A stretch of DNA of 64,000 bases from Vulcanimicrobiota bacterium (GCA_003168375.1 PMSI01000002.1:310001-374000); one strand, 5' to 3'; shown: positions 40,240-49,456, numbered from the stretch's first letter. Made by a program: numbers and translations. The notes: generated by a model not told the origin, from the sequence alone.

Positions 40240-41343
40240 ATGGCGACCTCACCCGCGTACCGTGCCGATCATGTCGGGAGCTTTCTCCGACCGAAGGAGC
40301 TGCTGGAGGCGCGCCGCAGCGGCGCCGATCCGGAGCGTCTTCGCGAGATCGAAGACCGCGAGATCCTGCGCGTCCTCGCGAAGCAGAAAGAACTCGGCTT
40401 CGAGCTGTTCACCGACGGGGAGTTCCGGCGCGGCGGCTTCATGACCGACCTGACCGACGCCGTCGAAGGGTTCGATCAAGGCGACGGCGTGGCGCGGTCC
40501 TGGAACGCCGCCGGCGCCGCCACGACGGTCGCACCGAGCGCGGTCAAGGGGATCGTCACCGAGAAGCTGCGACAGACGCGACGACTCACCGCGCTCGAGC
40601 TGCCGTTCCTCAAGCAGCACAGCCCGGGGCCGATCAAGATGACGCTGCCGAGCGCGACGCAGTTTCCGGCGATCGCGTACAAGAAAGGGATCAGCGACGC
40701 GGCTTACCCGGATCATTCCGCGTTTCTGCACGACGTCGTCGCGATCGTGAAGGCCGAGACGCGCGCGCTCGCGGAGGAGGGCGTCGCGTACATTCAGATC
40801 GACGCGCCGCGCTACAGCTATTACCTCGATCCCAAATGGCGCGACTTCTTGCGCGCGGAGTTCGGCGAGCCCGAGGCGCTGCTCGACGAAGCGATCGCGG
40901 CCGACAACGCGTGCTTTCGCGCGGCGCGCAAGCCGGGCGTGACGCTCGCGATCCACCTGTGCCGCGGCAACAACCGCAGCCAATGGTACGCGTCCGGCGG
41001 CTACGACGCGATCGCCGAGAAGCTCTTCAACGAGCTCGAGGTCGACCGCTTTCTGCTCGAGTACGACGACGAGCGCTCGGGTACGTTCGAGCCGCTGCGC
41101 TTCGTCCCCGAAGGCAAGACGGTCGTGCTCGGCCTGGTCAGCTCCAAGCGGCCCGAGCTCGAGGATAAGGCGGAGTTGATGCGCCGCATCGAAGAGGCGA
41201 GCAAGTACCTGCCGCTCGATCGCCTCGCGCTGAGCCCGCAGTGCGGCTTCGCCTCGATGGCCGAAGGCAATCTCCTCACCGAAGACGACCAATGGGCAAA
41301 GCTCCGCCTCGTCGTCGAAACCGCCCGCACCGTGTGGGGCTGA
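40240..41343 (+). CDS. MetE-core-like cobalamin-independent methionine synthase family protein
   Basis: A 367-residue TIM-barrel protein related to the C-terminal half of MetE. RADHVGSFLRPKELLEARR is the typical start, ELFTDGEFRRGGFMTDL follows, and GVAYIQIDAPRYSYY lies mid-barrel. The zinc site is IHLCRGNN (His and Cys), an acidic residue in LLEYDDERSG, and LSPQCGFAS (second Cys). MetE proper is ~750 residues with a duplicated barrel that binds folate; this short type lacks the N-terminal half. Characterised short members use other methyl donors or thiols. The start could also be GTG at 40210. It is divergent from hemL, with the dispersed repeat between. Confidence 0.8.
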   Translation: MATSPAYRADHVGSFLRPKELLEARRSGADPERLREIEDREILRVLAKQKELGFELFTDGEFRRGGFMTDLTDAVEGFDQGDGVARSWNAAGAATTVAPSAVKGIVTEKLRQTRRLTALELPFLKQHSPGPIKMTLPSATQFPAIAYKKGISDAAYPDHSAFLHDVVAIVKAETRALAEEGVAYIQIDAPRYSYYLDPKWRDFLRAEFGEPEALLDEAIAADNACFRAARKPGVTLAIHLCRGNNRSQWYASGGYDAIAEKLFNELEVDRFLLEYDDERSGTFEPLRFVPEGKTVVLGLVSSKRPELEDKAELMRRIEEASKYLPLDRLALSPQCGFASMAEGNLLTEDDQWAKLRLVVETARTVWG

Positions 41344-41455
41344 TCGCTCCGCGACGGAGTCCACGTGACCACGATCACTGCTGCAGGCGTCAACGGCGAC
41401 GCTCAGCTGCCATTCGTCGTTACGGCGTGTTCTTTTTTGGGTACGTTGCACGATC

Positions 41456-41683
41456 ATGAAAAAGACGCTGACAGTGGCAGCCCTGGCCGCGGTGATGAGT
41501 TTCGGGGCGATCGCGCCGGCGCTCGCTGACGGCGCGGCGAGCACGCGCAACATCATCATCGGCGGTGCGGCAGCCGCGGTCGTGATCACGAACTACAATC
41601 ACAAGGTGCGCCAAAAACGCGCGGAGCAGCGGGCGGCTGCTGCCCGTCGTCAGGCGTACCTCCGCCGGCATCCGAACGGCTAG
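41456..41683 (+). CDS. Small exported basic protein
   Basis: A 75-residue protein: signal peptide MKKTLTVAALAAVMSFGAIAPALADG, then ASTRNIIIGGAAAAVVITNYNHKVRQKRAEQRAAAARRQAYLRRHPNG. The mature part has a short hydrophobic Gly/Ala segment (IIIGGAAAAVVI) followed by a strongly basic helix. It could insert in the membrane or bind an acidic surface. I do not recognise it. It stands alone between the MetE-like gene (113 bp upstream) and the convergent phytoene synthase gene. Confidence 0.65.
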   Translation: MKKTLTVAALAAVMSFGAIAPALADGAASTRNIIIGGAAAAVVITNYNHKVRQKRAEQRAAAARRQAYLRRHPNG

Positions 41684-41715
41684 AAGCTATCGCTTGCTGC
41701 TCGGAGTCTCGACGT

Positions 41716-42615
41716 TTAGCGGGCAAATGCGAGAGTAAGAGCGGTGAGCATCTTCGCCGGCAGCGGGACGTACGCGCGGCGCGTGAACACGTCGTACCGG
41801 TTCGCCTCGATACGATCGAGTATTCGCCGGTACAGCGAGAGCGCGAGACGAACGGTGTACCGTGACTCCGGCGCGAGCAGCACGATCCCCGGCTCGGCCT
41901 CCGCGTACATCGCTCGGACGCGCCCGATCTCGAAGCGCATGAGCGCGCGGAACCGTTCGTCGACGGCGCCACCGGCGATCGACGATTCCGTGCACCCGAA
42001 GCGGCGCAGGTCTTCCATCGGCAAGTAGATGCGGTTCATGCGCGCGTCCTCGCCGACGTCGCGCAGGATGTTCGTCATCTGCATCGCGCGGCCCAGCGCG
42101 ATTCCGTAGCTCCTCGCCGCCGGCGAGACGGTGCCGAGGACCGGCATCACCAGCAGCCCGACCGTCGACGCGACGAGGTAGCAGTACTCACGCAGGTCGT
42201 CGTAGGTCTCGTAGCGGCGAACGGTCACGTCCATTCGCGTCCCGCGCAGGAGCGCCAGCGCCGGTTCGATCGGAATGTCGAAGCGCCGCGCTGCATCGGC
42301 GAATGCGATGTAGATCGGATCGCCCGCGCGCCCGTCGTAGGCGTCGAGCAGCCCCCGCTCCCAGGCGTCGATCGCGTCGAGGCGTTCGCGCGCGGGAGCG
42401 ACGCGGTCGACGATGTCGTCCGCGGTGCGGCAGAACGCGTACATCGCCCACACCGCGCGCCGCTTTTCCGGCGCCAGGAACAGCGAGCTGAGATAAAACG
42501 TCTTTGAGTGGAAGCGCACGATCTCGCGACACGCCCAATAGCAGTCGTCGAGGCGTTCGACGGACGGCTCGCTTGACGAAGTCGTCGCAGGGACGCTGCG
42601 CTCAGGCGCGAGCAC
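41716..42615 (-). CDS. crtB: Phytoene synthase (trans-isoprenyl diphosphate synthase family)
   Basis: A ~299-residue enzyme condensing two GGPP to phytoene. WACREIVRFHSKTFYLSSLFLAPEKRRAVWAMYAFCRTADDIVD holds the first Asp-rich motif, RMDVTVRRYETYDDLREYCYLVASTVGLLVMPVLG the middle, and QMTNILRDVGEDARMNRIYLP the second Asp-rich motif; LALSLYRRILDRIEANRYDVFTRRAYV is very like plant and cyanobacterial PSY. Squalene-type HpnD is the main alternative, but the phytoene-desaturase neighbour argues for carotenoids. The start is ambiguous: GTG 42615 preceded by GGAG, or TTG 42639 inside crtP. It overlaps crtP, so the two are coupled. Confidence 0.85.
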   Translation of the reverse strand: MLAPERSVPATTSSSEPSVERLDDCYWACREIVRFHSKTFYLSSLFLAPEKRRAVWAMYAFCRTADDIVDRVAPARERLDAIDAWERGLLDAYDGRAGDPIYIAFADAARRFDIPIEPALALLRGTRMDVTVRRYETYDDLREYCYLVASTVGLLVMPVLGTVSPAARSYGIALGRAMQMTNILRDVGEDARMNRIYLPMEDLRRFGCTESSIAGGAVDERFRALMRFEIGRVRAMYAEAEPGIVLLAPESRYTVRLALSLYRRILDRIEANRYDVFTRRAYVPLPAKMLTALTLAFAR

Positions 42616-43981
42616 GGGACTCCGCGAGGACGGCGTCAACTGCGAGACGTGCGCTGCGGACGGCGCCCTCGATGCTGGCCGGAAACTTCGTGTCGACGTA
42701 GCAGCCGGCGAGAAAGAGATTGCGCACCGGCGTGCGCGAGCCGGGCCGCATGCGCTCCGCGCCGGGACTCGCGCGGTAGACGCTCTTCGGTATGCGCACG
42801 AGTTTGGCTTTGACCAGATGTCGCCGCGTGGCGAGGGGATAGAGCTTCGCGAGGTCGTGCATGACGGCGCCGATCACGGACTCGTCGTCCTTGCCGATCA
42901 GGTCGTCGGCCGGCGCGATGCACGCTTCGAGGAACGACTTCTCCGCCCACTCGTAGCCGGGGGACGCCATGCCGAGATCGGCGTGGACCGCGAGCAGCGT
43001 TCCGGGCGAGAACATCAGGTTGGTGAAGCGCGAGATCGGCCGGTCGAACCATAGGTGCGCGTTGATCACCGGCGAGCTCTCGAGCTTCGCCACGCCCGCG
43101 ATCGACGGGTCACGCTGCATCGCCGCCGGCAAGAGCTTCTTGGCATCGTGCACCGGCGTGGCGAGGATGACGTTCTGCGCCTCGAACGTTCGGCCGTCGC
43201 GCGTGCGCACTCCGGTGCAGCGGTCGCCGCTGAACAGGAGCTCGCCCACGGCGGCGTTCGTGGCGATCGTAGCGCCGCGTGCGCGCACGTGGCCGGCGAG
43301 CGGATCGACGAAGCGCGGGCCCGGCGGACCGTCGAGGAATCCGGCGCGGCTCGCGTTGCGCGACGACGCGAAGTAGGCCATCACTCGCAGCATCGCCTCG
43401 GCCGAGATCCGATCGACCGCGGTGAAGTTCAGCGCGAGCGCCATCGGGGCGAAGAACGTGCGCAGCATGTGCTCCGACATCCCGCGCCGCCGGTGCCACT
43501 CTGCGTACGTCAAATCGTCCTGCGCGCTCGCATACGCGTGATCGCCGAGCAGCACCGGCAGCGTGCCCTTCGCGAAGAGCAGCTTCTCCCAATGGTTGAA
43601 CACGTAGCGCGCATTCAGCACCGCGCCGATCCCGTTGAACGGCGAGGGCGCGTCGGCGAAGCGGAACTCTTCGTACACCGGCGCGCCGTTCCAGCGCGGC
43701 GAGAAACCGGGCGGCATCGCCCAGGTCAGCGTGTGCGGCTGCCACAGGACGTGGTGCGCGATCCCGACCTCTTTGAGCAACGCGTGCAGCGCCGTGTAAC
43801 CGCCGAAGAAGGCATGCAGCCCCGTCTCCAGGATGTCGCCGTCGCGGTCGCGCCACGAGGAGAGCTTGCCGCCGAGAATCGGCCGCTTCTCGAGCACGAC
43901 GGCGCTCCGCCCGGCATCGGCGAGGTAGCGGGCGGCGGCCAGTCCTGCCGGTCCGCCGCCGACGATCAGCGTGTCAACCAT
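42602..43981 (-). CDS. crtP: CrtP/PDS-type phytoene desaturase
   Basis: A 459-residue FAD oxidoreductase. DTLIVGGGPAGLAAARYLADAG binds FAD; ILETGLHAFFGGYTALHALLKEVGI, PSPFNGIGAVL, FAPMALALNFTAVDRISAEAML, INAHLWFDRPIS and FLAGCYVDTKFPASIEGAVRSARLA follow the order of cyanobacterial and plant 15-cis-phytoene desaturases. Bacterial CrtI has a different layout, and squalene desaturase HpnE usually reads NGQHVLLGCY at the flavin region, so both are less likely. The enzyme would make zeta-carotene-type products, using a quinone. A zeta-carotene desaturase or isomerase is not in this window. It is divergent from the Mrp gene. Confidence 0.85.
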   Translation of the reverse strand: MVDTLIVGGGPAGLAAARYLADAGRSAVVLEKRPILGGKLSSWRDRDGDILETGLHAFFGGYTALHALLKEVGIAHHVLWQPHTLTWAMPPGFSPRWNGAPVYEEFRFADAPSPFNGIGAVLNARYVFNHWEKLLFAKGTLPVLLGDHAYASAQDDLTYAEWHRRRGMSEHMLRTFFAPMALALNFTAVDRISAEAMLRVMAYFASSRNASRAGFLDGPPGPRFVDPLAGHVRARGATIATNAAVGELLFSGDRCTGVRTRDGRTFEAQNVILATPVHDAKKLLPAAMQRDPSIAGVAKLESSPVINAHLWFDRPISRFTNLMFSPGTLLAVHADLGMASPGYEWAEKSFLEACIAPADDLIGKDDESVIGAVMHDLAKLYPLATRRHLVKAKLVRIPKSVYRASPGAERMRPGSRTPVRNLFLAGCYVDTKFPASIEGAVRSARLAVDAVLAESRARA

Positions 43982-44106
43982 CGCCCCGCTCAGCCGTGTC
44001 GTAGTGCCGGGTCGATACGAGCCGCGACGGGACGCACCGCGGCGCCCCCGAACCCGTGTGCCGGTACCCCCGCTTGTCCTCCGACGAAGGTTGCAGCTCC
44101 CGCCTC

Positions 44107-45192
44107 ATGGCCCAAACCGAGATCAGCCCCCGCACCAACATCCGCGAGATCGTCGCGGAGCTCTCGATCGCCGAAGAGGTGCTGACCGAGTTCGGCCTGC
44201 ACTGCGCGGGCTGCGGGGTCAACAAGTACGAGACGATCGAGCAGGGAGCGAAAGCCCACGGCCTGCGGGTCGAACCGATCCTCGCCGCCCTGACGCAGGC
44301 GCGCCTCTCGGGCCGTGTCCCGACGATCATGAACGAAGACAAGACCCCGGTGCGCCGCGCGCCGGGCGAGTTCGCGCGCCGCGCCCGCTTCAAGTACGTC
44401 GTGCCGATCATGTCGGGCAAGGGCGGTGTCGGCAAGTCGCTGACCACGGCCTTGATCGCGGTCGGCCTGCGCCGCGCCGGCAAGAAGGTCGGCATCCTCG
44501 ACGCCGACATCACCGGTCCCTCGATCCCGCGCCTCTTCGGCTTGACGACGCCGCTCGGCCTCGAGCCCGATCCGTCGACCCCGCCCGGTCAGCAGCCGAA
44601 GCCGCTGATGGTCCCCGCGATGTCGCGCTCGGCGATCGAGATCGTCAGCTCCAACCTGCTCACCGACAAAGAAGACACGGCGATGATCTGGCGCGGGCCG
44701 ATCCTGTCCGGTGTCATTCGCCAATTCTACGAGCAAGCGCTCTGGTCGGATTTAGATTATCTGCTGATCGATCTGCCACCGGGGACGTCGGACGCGCCGC
44801 TTACCGTGCTGCAGTCGCTGGCGGTCGACGGGATCGTACTGGTGACGATGCCGCAGCGCCTGGCGACGATGATCGTGCGCAAGGCGGCGAACCTCGTGCA
44901 CCAGCTCGGCAAGCCGATCGTCGGCGTCGTCGAGAACATGTCGTACTTCGTCGCGCCGGATACCGGCAAGCGCTACGACGTGTTCGGCCCCTCGTACGCG
45001 GACGAAGTCGCCACGCTTGCGGGCGCCCCGATGCTGGCCCGCCTGCCGATCGACCCGAACCTCGTCGCGCTCGCCGACAACGGCCGCGTCGAAGAGATCG
45101 ACGATCCGGTCGTCGACGTGCTCGCCGAAAAGCTGCAAGCCGCGATGGCGCAGCGCCCGGCAAAACCCGCGGAGACGATCTCGCTGATCTAG
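44107..45192 (+). CDS. mrp: DUF1858-Mrp/NBP35 fusion ATPase
   Basis: A 361-residue protein. Residues 1-70 are a DUF1858 domain (IREIVAELSIAEEVLTEFGLHCAGCGVNKYETIEQGA), with Cys33 and Cys36 in CAGC. Residues 95-350 are an Mrp/ApbC-type P-loop ATPase with Walker A SGKGGVGKS (103-111), ILDADITGPSIPRLFG and DLPPGTSDAPLT. Mrp proteins carry and insert Fe-S clusters using a C-terminal CxxC; here ENMSYFVAPDTG has Ala283 and Thr286 in place of those Cys. The DUF1858 CAGC may take over. The ATG at 44107 is used; an upstream in-frame extension is unlikely. It is convergent with the HET-C-like gene. Confidence 0.9.
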   Translation: MAQTEISPRTNIREIVAELSIAEEVLTEFGLHCAGCGVNKYETIEQGAKAHGLRVEPILAALTQARLSGRVPTIMNEDKTPVRRAPGEFARRARFKYVVPIMSGKGGVGKSLTTALIAVGLRRAGKKVGILDADITGPSIPRLFGLTTPLGLEPDPSTPPGQQPKPLMVPAMSRSAIEIVSSNLLTDKEDTAMIWRGPILSGVIRQFYEQALWSDLDYLLIDLPPGTSDAPLTVLQSLAVDGIVLVTMPQRLATMIVRKAANLVHQLGKPIVGVVENMSYFVAPDTGKRYDVFGPSYADEVATLAGAPMLARLPIDPNLVALADNGRVEEIDDPVVDVLAEKLQAAMAQRPAKPAETISLI

Positions 45193-45194
45193 AA

Positions 45195-46604
45195 TTACGG
45201 AGCGGCGAGGGTCGAGGTGAAGTAGAGCTTTACTTTGACGCCCGACGTGCCGCTGCCGGCGGTCGTGTAGGGATTTGACGAGGTCCACGGGCCGCCCGAG
45301 ATATCGCCCGTGCACGCCGCGGTGGCGGTGAGACAGCTGAACGTCAGCGTCTTCTGGCTGCCCTTGATCGGGACCATGTCGTTGTTCGTCGTGTTCCACT
45401 CGTTCCACAGGCTGTAGGTGAAGCGGAGCGACGGCTGCGTCGCCGCAACGAAGGTGAGCTGGAGCCACGGGACGTCGGTGCGCGGGCGGTGGAACTGCGA
45501 GGCGTCGCGGTACTGGTAACCGCCGTTCCCGGTATCGAGCGCTGCGAGCGTCCCGAAGTACGAGTCGGTCCCCGTGATCGCCGAGTTCGCATAGACGCTG
45601 AGCGTGCGCATCGCAAAGATCCTGCCGCTCGTCGGATACGCCGTCACGGCCGGCGGCTGACCCACCGTGCTCGTATAGAGGTTCTGGCTCATCGCAGCGT
45701 AGATCTTCTTGTCTTTGAACGTCTTGACGTAGATCGAGTTATGCGAGCCGGTCCACTGTGCGACGAACTTCACGAACGCGGCCGCGAAGCCGCTGCGGTT
45801 GCCGTTCCAGTGGCCGTCCAGCGAGGCCTTGTCGACCGGGTTCTGAATCCACTCCGAAATGTAGATCGAGGCTTTCTGGTCGTATTCGAGGTCTTTCGCG
45901 TCTTGGAGGTTCGGCGCGTAGTTCTTCACCTTGACGGCAAAGCCGGGGCCGATCCAGGAGAGGACGTTCTGCGTCCACTCGTACGACGCCGCGAGCGCGT
46001 ACACGTACGCGCGATCGTAGTTCGGGCGAACGACCGAGTCGTGGTTCATCCCCCACGTGTAGCCGCCGTGGGGCACGTGGCTGCCTTGCGCGATGTTGAG
46101 GCAGTTCTTGTACCAGCCGGTGAACACGCCGCTCGGCGGAGTCTTGTCGAACCAGCTGCGTGTTTTGTACTGCCCGGCAGCACCGTTCTGCTCGACCCAA
46201 TTCGAGTGCGCGTAGAAATCCTGCACGACGTGCAGCGAGATCCCGAACGCTACGTAGAACGCGATGACGTCGCCGTCCTTTTCCGCTTGCTGGACTGCCG
46301 CTCGCGAGTTCGCGGTGAGCGTCTTCCAGTAGTTTGCGACATCGGTGTCGGAGAAGACGTCGTCGAAGTGCAGCTTCTCGAGGTCGCACTGCGCGCCCGA
46401 GCCGATCGTCGGCGAGGACGTGTAGTAGTCGGTCAGCCAGTTCTCGACTTGAATCGCATTCGCCGCGTTGCGGTTGAACCCGGCGCGCATCGTCGAGTCG
46501 ATCGTGATGCTCGCGTGCGGCCCGGTGTCGAAGGCAGCCGCCGGGACGGCGGAGAGTGCGAGCGCGGCCGCCATCGTGATTGCCGCGATCAGCGGTCGTC
46601 GCAT
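45195..46604 (-). CDS. Secreted HET-C/zinc phospholipase-C-like protein
   Basis: A 469-residue exported protein (signal IAAITMAAALALSAVPAAAFDTG). The N-terminal half resembles the HET-C/phospholipase C fold: DTGPHASITIDSTMRAGF, VENWLTDYY, and especially YVAFGISLHVVQDFYAHSNWVEQNG, a cluster of His/Asp that would bind metals. The C-terminal ~200 residues are beta-rich (LQLTFVAATQPSLRFTYSLW; SGVKVKLYFTSTL) and could bind lipid or carbohydrate. The start at 46604 is preceded by GGGGTGA; the frame extends upstream without similarity. Possible roles include phospholipase or toxin activity, but neither is proven. Confidence 0.7.
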   Translation of the reverse strand: MRRPLIAAITMAAALALSAVPAAAFDTGPHASITIDSTMRAGFNRNAANAIQVENWLTDYYTSSPTIGSGAQCDLEKLHFDDVFSDTDVANYWKTLTANSRAAVQQAEKDGDVIAFYVAFGISLHVVQDFYAHSNWVEQNGAAGQYKTRSWFDKTPPSGVFTGWYKNCLNIAQGSHVPHGGYTWGMNHDSVVRPNYDRAYVYALAASYEWTQNVLSWIGPGFAVKVKNYAPNLQDAKDLEYDQKASIYISEWIQNPVDKASLDGHWNGNRSGFAAAFVKFVAQWTGSHNSIYVKTFKDKKIYAAMSQNLYTSTVGQPPAVTAYPTSGRIFAMRTLSVYANSAITGTDSYFGTLAALDTGNGGYQYRDASQFHRPRTDVPWLQLTFVAATQPSLRFTYSLWNEWNTTNNDMVPIKGSQKTLTFSCLTATAACTGDISGGPWTSSNPYTTAGSGTSGVKVKLYFTSTLAAP

Positions 46605-46792
46605 GATGTCACCCCATGAATGGGCGCGTGCGCGCCCGGCAAAGAGAATGCTTACCGGAAGAAAAACCGCGCTCCTGCGCCGCTTCGTCCTCGGGACGGA
46701 GCGAGACAATCCGTCCTCGTGATATCTCGTCGGCGTCGAACCTCGCGTGCCGTTCGTTCGACGAACTACACGACACCCTTGGAGGTTCTCGC

Positions 46793-48208
46793 TTGCGACG
46801 CTCTCTCACTCTTGCTCTCACGCTCGTCGCCGCACTCGGAACGCCGGCCACCGCCGATCCTACCGAGCACGTCAGCACGCTGAGCGATCAGCGGGCCGTC
46901 GGCATCACGATCTATAACGCCGATCTCGCCCTGGTGCGCGACCGCCGGCATCTCACGCTCCCGCGCGGCGAGTCGCACCTCGCGCTGCGCGACGTCAGCG
47001 CGAAGATGCAGTCGGAAACCGCGCTGCTGCAGAGCCTCACCGCGCCTTCGCGGCTGAGCGTGCTCGAGCAGAACTTTGACTACGACTTGCTCTCGCCGCA
47101 GAAGCTGCTCGAGAAGTACGTCGGCCGCGACGTCGACGTCGTCAACATCGACCCGCGAACCGGCCAGCGCCGCTCCGAACGCGCGCGGGTCCTCGCGACG
47201 AACGGGGGGGTCGTGCTGCGATACGCCGACCGCATCGAAACGTCGGTGAACGGGACGCTCTCGTTTCCGTCGCTGCCGCCCGACCTGCGCGACCGCCCGA
47301 CGCTGGTGACCGATCTCGACAACGCGACCGACGGCGCGCAGGACGTCGAGCTCACCTACCTCAGCGGCGGTCTCAGCTGGAAAGCCGACTACACCGCGCT
47401 GCTCTCCGCCGCCGACGACCGCGTCGATCTGCGCGGCCTGATCACGCTGCAGAACGCGAGCGGAACGGCCTACCGCGATGCGTCGGTGCAGTTGGTCGCC
47501 GGCGACGTCAACGTGGTTCAGCCGCAGTTCAAGTCGGCGGCAGCCGGAAACGTCTACTCGATGGCGGCGCCGCCGCGGCCCACCGAACAGGCGCTGTTCG
47601 AATACCACCTCTATACGCTGCAGCGGCGGACGACGGTCGCCGACAACCAGACAAAGCAGGTCGAGCTCATGACGGCGCCCGACGTGCCGGTCGTGAAAAC
47701 GCTGGAGCTGCGTGGGCAGCCGTACTACTATCGCTCGTCCACTGCGGATCTCGGGACGCGGCTCAAAGTCGGGACGTACGTAACCTTCCGCAACGCCGGC
47801 GGTGCGCTCGGCATCCCGCTCCCGAAGGGCGCCGTTCGCGTCTACAAGCGCGACAACGCGGGCACCTCACAGTTCGTCGGCTCCGACGCGATCGATCACA
47901 CGCCGAAGAACGAGAGCGTGCGGCTCCACCTCGGCGACTCGTTCGACGTCACGGCGAGCAAGAAGCAGACGGACTACAAGGTGATCGACTCCGGCAGCGT
48001 CTACGAAAGCGCGTACCAGATCGTGCTGCGGAACGCGAAGCAGACGTCCGAGACCGTGCTCGTCGTCGAGCCGATCCCCGGCGATTGGAACATGGTGTCG
48101 TCGTCGGCGGAGTACCACAAGAGCTCGTCGTCGACCGCGACGTGGTCGATCCGCATCCCGCCCGGCGGCGCGACCACGCTGACCTACCGGGTACGCATCA
48201 CGTTCTGA
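46793..48208 (+). CDS. Secreted DUF4139 protein
   Basis: A 471-residue exported protein (signal LRRSLTLALTLVAALGTPATA). The DUF4139 signature includes VGITIYNADLALVRDRRHLTLPRGESHLALRDVSAKMQSETALLQS, ELTYLSGGLSWKADYTALLSAADDRVDLRGLITLQNASGTAYRDASVQLVAGD and a C-terminal TLTYRVRITF. These proteins are beta-rich and probably periplasmic; few are studied. The start is TTG at 46793, 7 bp after GGAGG; the frame is open upstream but has no similarity. An M48 protease gene starts 38 bp after its stop. Confidence 0.85.
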   Translation: MRRSLTLALTLVAALGTPATADPTEHVSTLSDQRAVGITIYNADLALVRDRRHLTLPRGESHLALRDVSAKMQSETALLQSLTAPSRLSVLEQNFDYDLLSPQKLLEKYVGRDVDVVNIDPRTGQRRSERARVLATNGGVVLRYADRIETSVNGTLSFPSLPPDLRDRPTLVTDLDNATDGAQDVELTYLSGGLSWKADYTALLSAADDRVDLRGLITLQNASGTAYRDASVQLVAGDVNVVQPQFKSAAAGNVYSMAAPPRPTEQALFEYHLYTLQRRTTVADNQTKQVELMTAPDVPVVKTLELRGQPYYYRSSTADLGTRLKVGTYVTFRNAGGALGIPLPKGAVRVYKRDNAGTSQFVGSDAIDHTPKNESVRLHLGDSFDVTASKKQTDYKVIDSGSVYESAYQIVLRNAKQTSETVLVVEPIPGDWNMVSSSAEYHKSSSSTATWSIRIPPGGATTLTYRVRITF

Positions 48209-48246
48209 GGCGGGATGTTCACGCGCCGAACGGGTACAGCAGCGCC

Positions 48247-49443
48247 GTGGCCGACGGAACGACGGTACGGCGCGCTGCACTCGGTGCGGCGACGGGATTC
48301 ACGCTCGGCTACGCGGCGGTGCGCGCCGTGCAGGCGCTTCGTGATCTGCGCCGGCCGGCTCCGCTGCGCGCGGATCGGGGCCCGCGCCGCTACGCCGCAG
48401 CGCGGCGTGCGCTCACGATCGCCGGGATGGCGCGCGGCGTGGCGACGCTCGCCGCAACCGCGTTCGTCCTCGCCGATCCCCTCGACCGCGCGCTGCGCCC
48501 GCTGCCGCGGCCGCTTCGCGCGCCGGCGTTCGCGCTCGCCGTGCTGGCGCTCGACACCGTGCGTGACGCCGGCGCGGAATACGTCGAGGGGCATATGCTG
48601 GAGCGCGTCTACGGCACCTCCGAGCAGAGCGCGAGCGGATGGCTCGTCGATCAGCTGAAGGGGACCGCCGTCGCGGCGGTCGTCACCGCGATCATGGTCG
48701 AGCTCGCCGACGCCGTCGTCGTGCGCGCGCCGCGCCGCTGGCCGGCGATCGCGATCGCCGCGACGCCGCCGCTCCTCGCGTTCGCGACGGTGATCGCACC
48801 GACGTTCGTGATGCCGCTGTTCAACCGGTACGAACCGGTCACGGGCGACCTGGAGCGGCGCATCCGCGCGCTCGCCGCTCGCTACGGCGTCGGCGACGCG
48901 TCGATCCTGCGCTTCGACATGAGCCGGCAGACGAAAAAGGCGAACGCGTTCGTCACCGGCGTCCTCGGCACCGAGCGAATCGCGCTCGGCGACACGCTCG
49001 TGGAGGCGTTCGAGGACGATGAGACTTTGTTCGTCGTCGCTCACGAGCTGGGGCACTACGTGCGGCGCGACCCCTGGCTCGGGATCGCGGTCGGTACCGG
49101 CGCGATCGCCGTGACGCTGCTCTTCGCCGACGCGGCGCTGCGCCGGACGACGCAGCGCGGGCTCACCTCCGCGGCTCAGGGCGCGCGGCTGATGTTCTAC
49201 GCGACGCTCGTGCAGCTCGCGCTGATGCCGCTCGCCAACGCCGTCTCGCGCGCGATGGAGCGGCGCGCCGACCGGTTCGCCCTCGCCGCGACCGGCGACC
49301 GCGATGCCGGGATGCGCGCGTTTCGGCGGCTCGGCGAACAGAATCTCGCCGAGTTCGAGCCGCCGCGCTGGGCCGAGCTGCTCTTCGCCTCACACCCCTC
49401 GTTGGCGTCGCGCATCCGCGCGCTCGAGGCGTCGCCGCCTTAG
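48247..49443 (+). CDS. M48 family membrane metalloprotease (Ste24/HtpX-like)
   Basis: A 398-residue protease. The first ~140 residues contain several hydrophobic spans (ALTIAGMARGVATLAATAFVL; APAFALAVLALD), followed by AIMVELADAV, then the soluble catalytic domain with SRQTKKANAFVTGVLGTERIALGDTLVEAF and the zinc motif VVAHELGHYVRRDPW (HELGH at residues 266-270). The third ligand is Glu in AMERRADRFALAATGD. This is the CAAX prenyl protease/Ste24 subgroup, acting on membrane or periplasmic proteins. The GTG at 48247 is the likeliest start, though weakly supported; there is no strong ribosome-binding site. Confidence 0.85.
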   Translation: MADGTTVRRAALGAATGFTLGYAAVRAVQALRDLRRPAPLRADRGPRRYAAARRALTIAGMARGVATLAATAFVLADPLDRALRPLPRPLRAPAFALAVLALDTVRDAGAEYVEGHMLERVYGTSEQSASGWLVDQLKGTAVAAVVTAIMVELADAVVVRAPRRWPAIAIAATPPLLAFATVIAPTFVMPLFNRYEPVTGDLERRIRALAARYGVGDASILRFDMSRQTKKANAFVTGVLGTERIALGDTLVEAFEDDETLFVVAHELGHYVRRDPWLGIAVGTGAIAVTLLFADAALRRTTQRGLTSAAQGARLMFYATLVQLALMPLANAVSRAMERRADRFALAATGDRDAGMRAFRRLGEQNLAEFEPPRWAELLFASHPSLASRIRALEASPP

Positions 49444-49456
49444 CGAACGGGCGCGG

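Noticed and set aside
42602-43981. HpnE squalene desaturase
   Set aside because: The FAD-proximal motif and C-terminus fit CrtP/PDS better; the neighbour is phytoene synthase-like.
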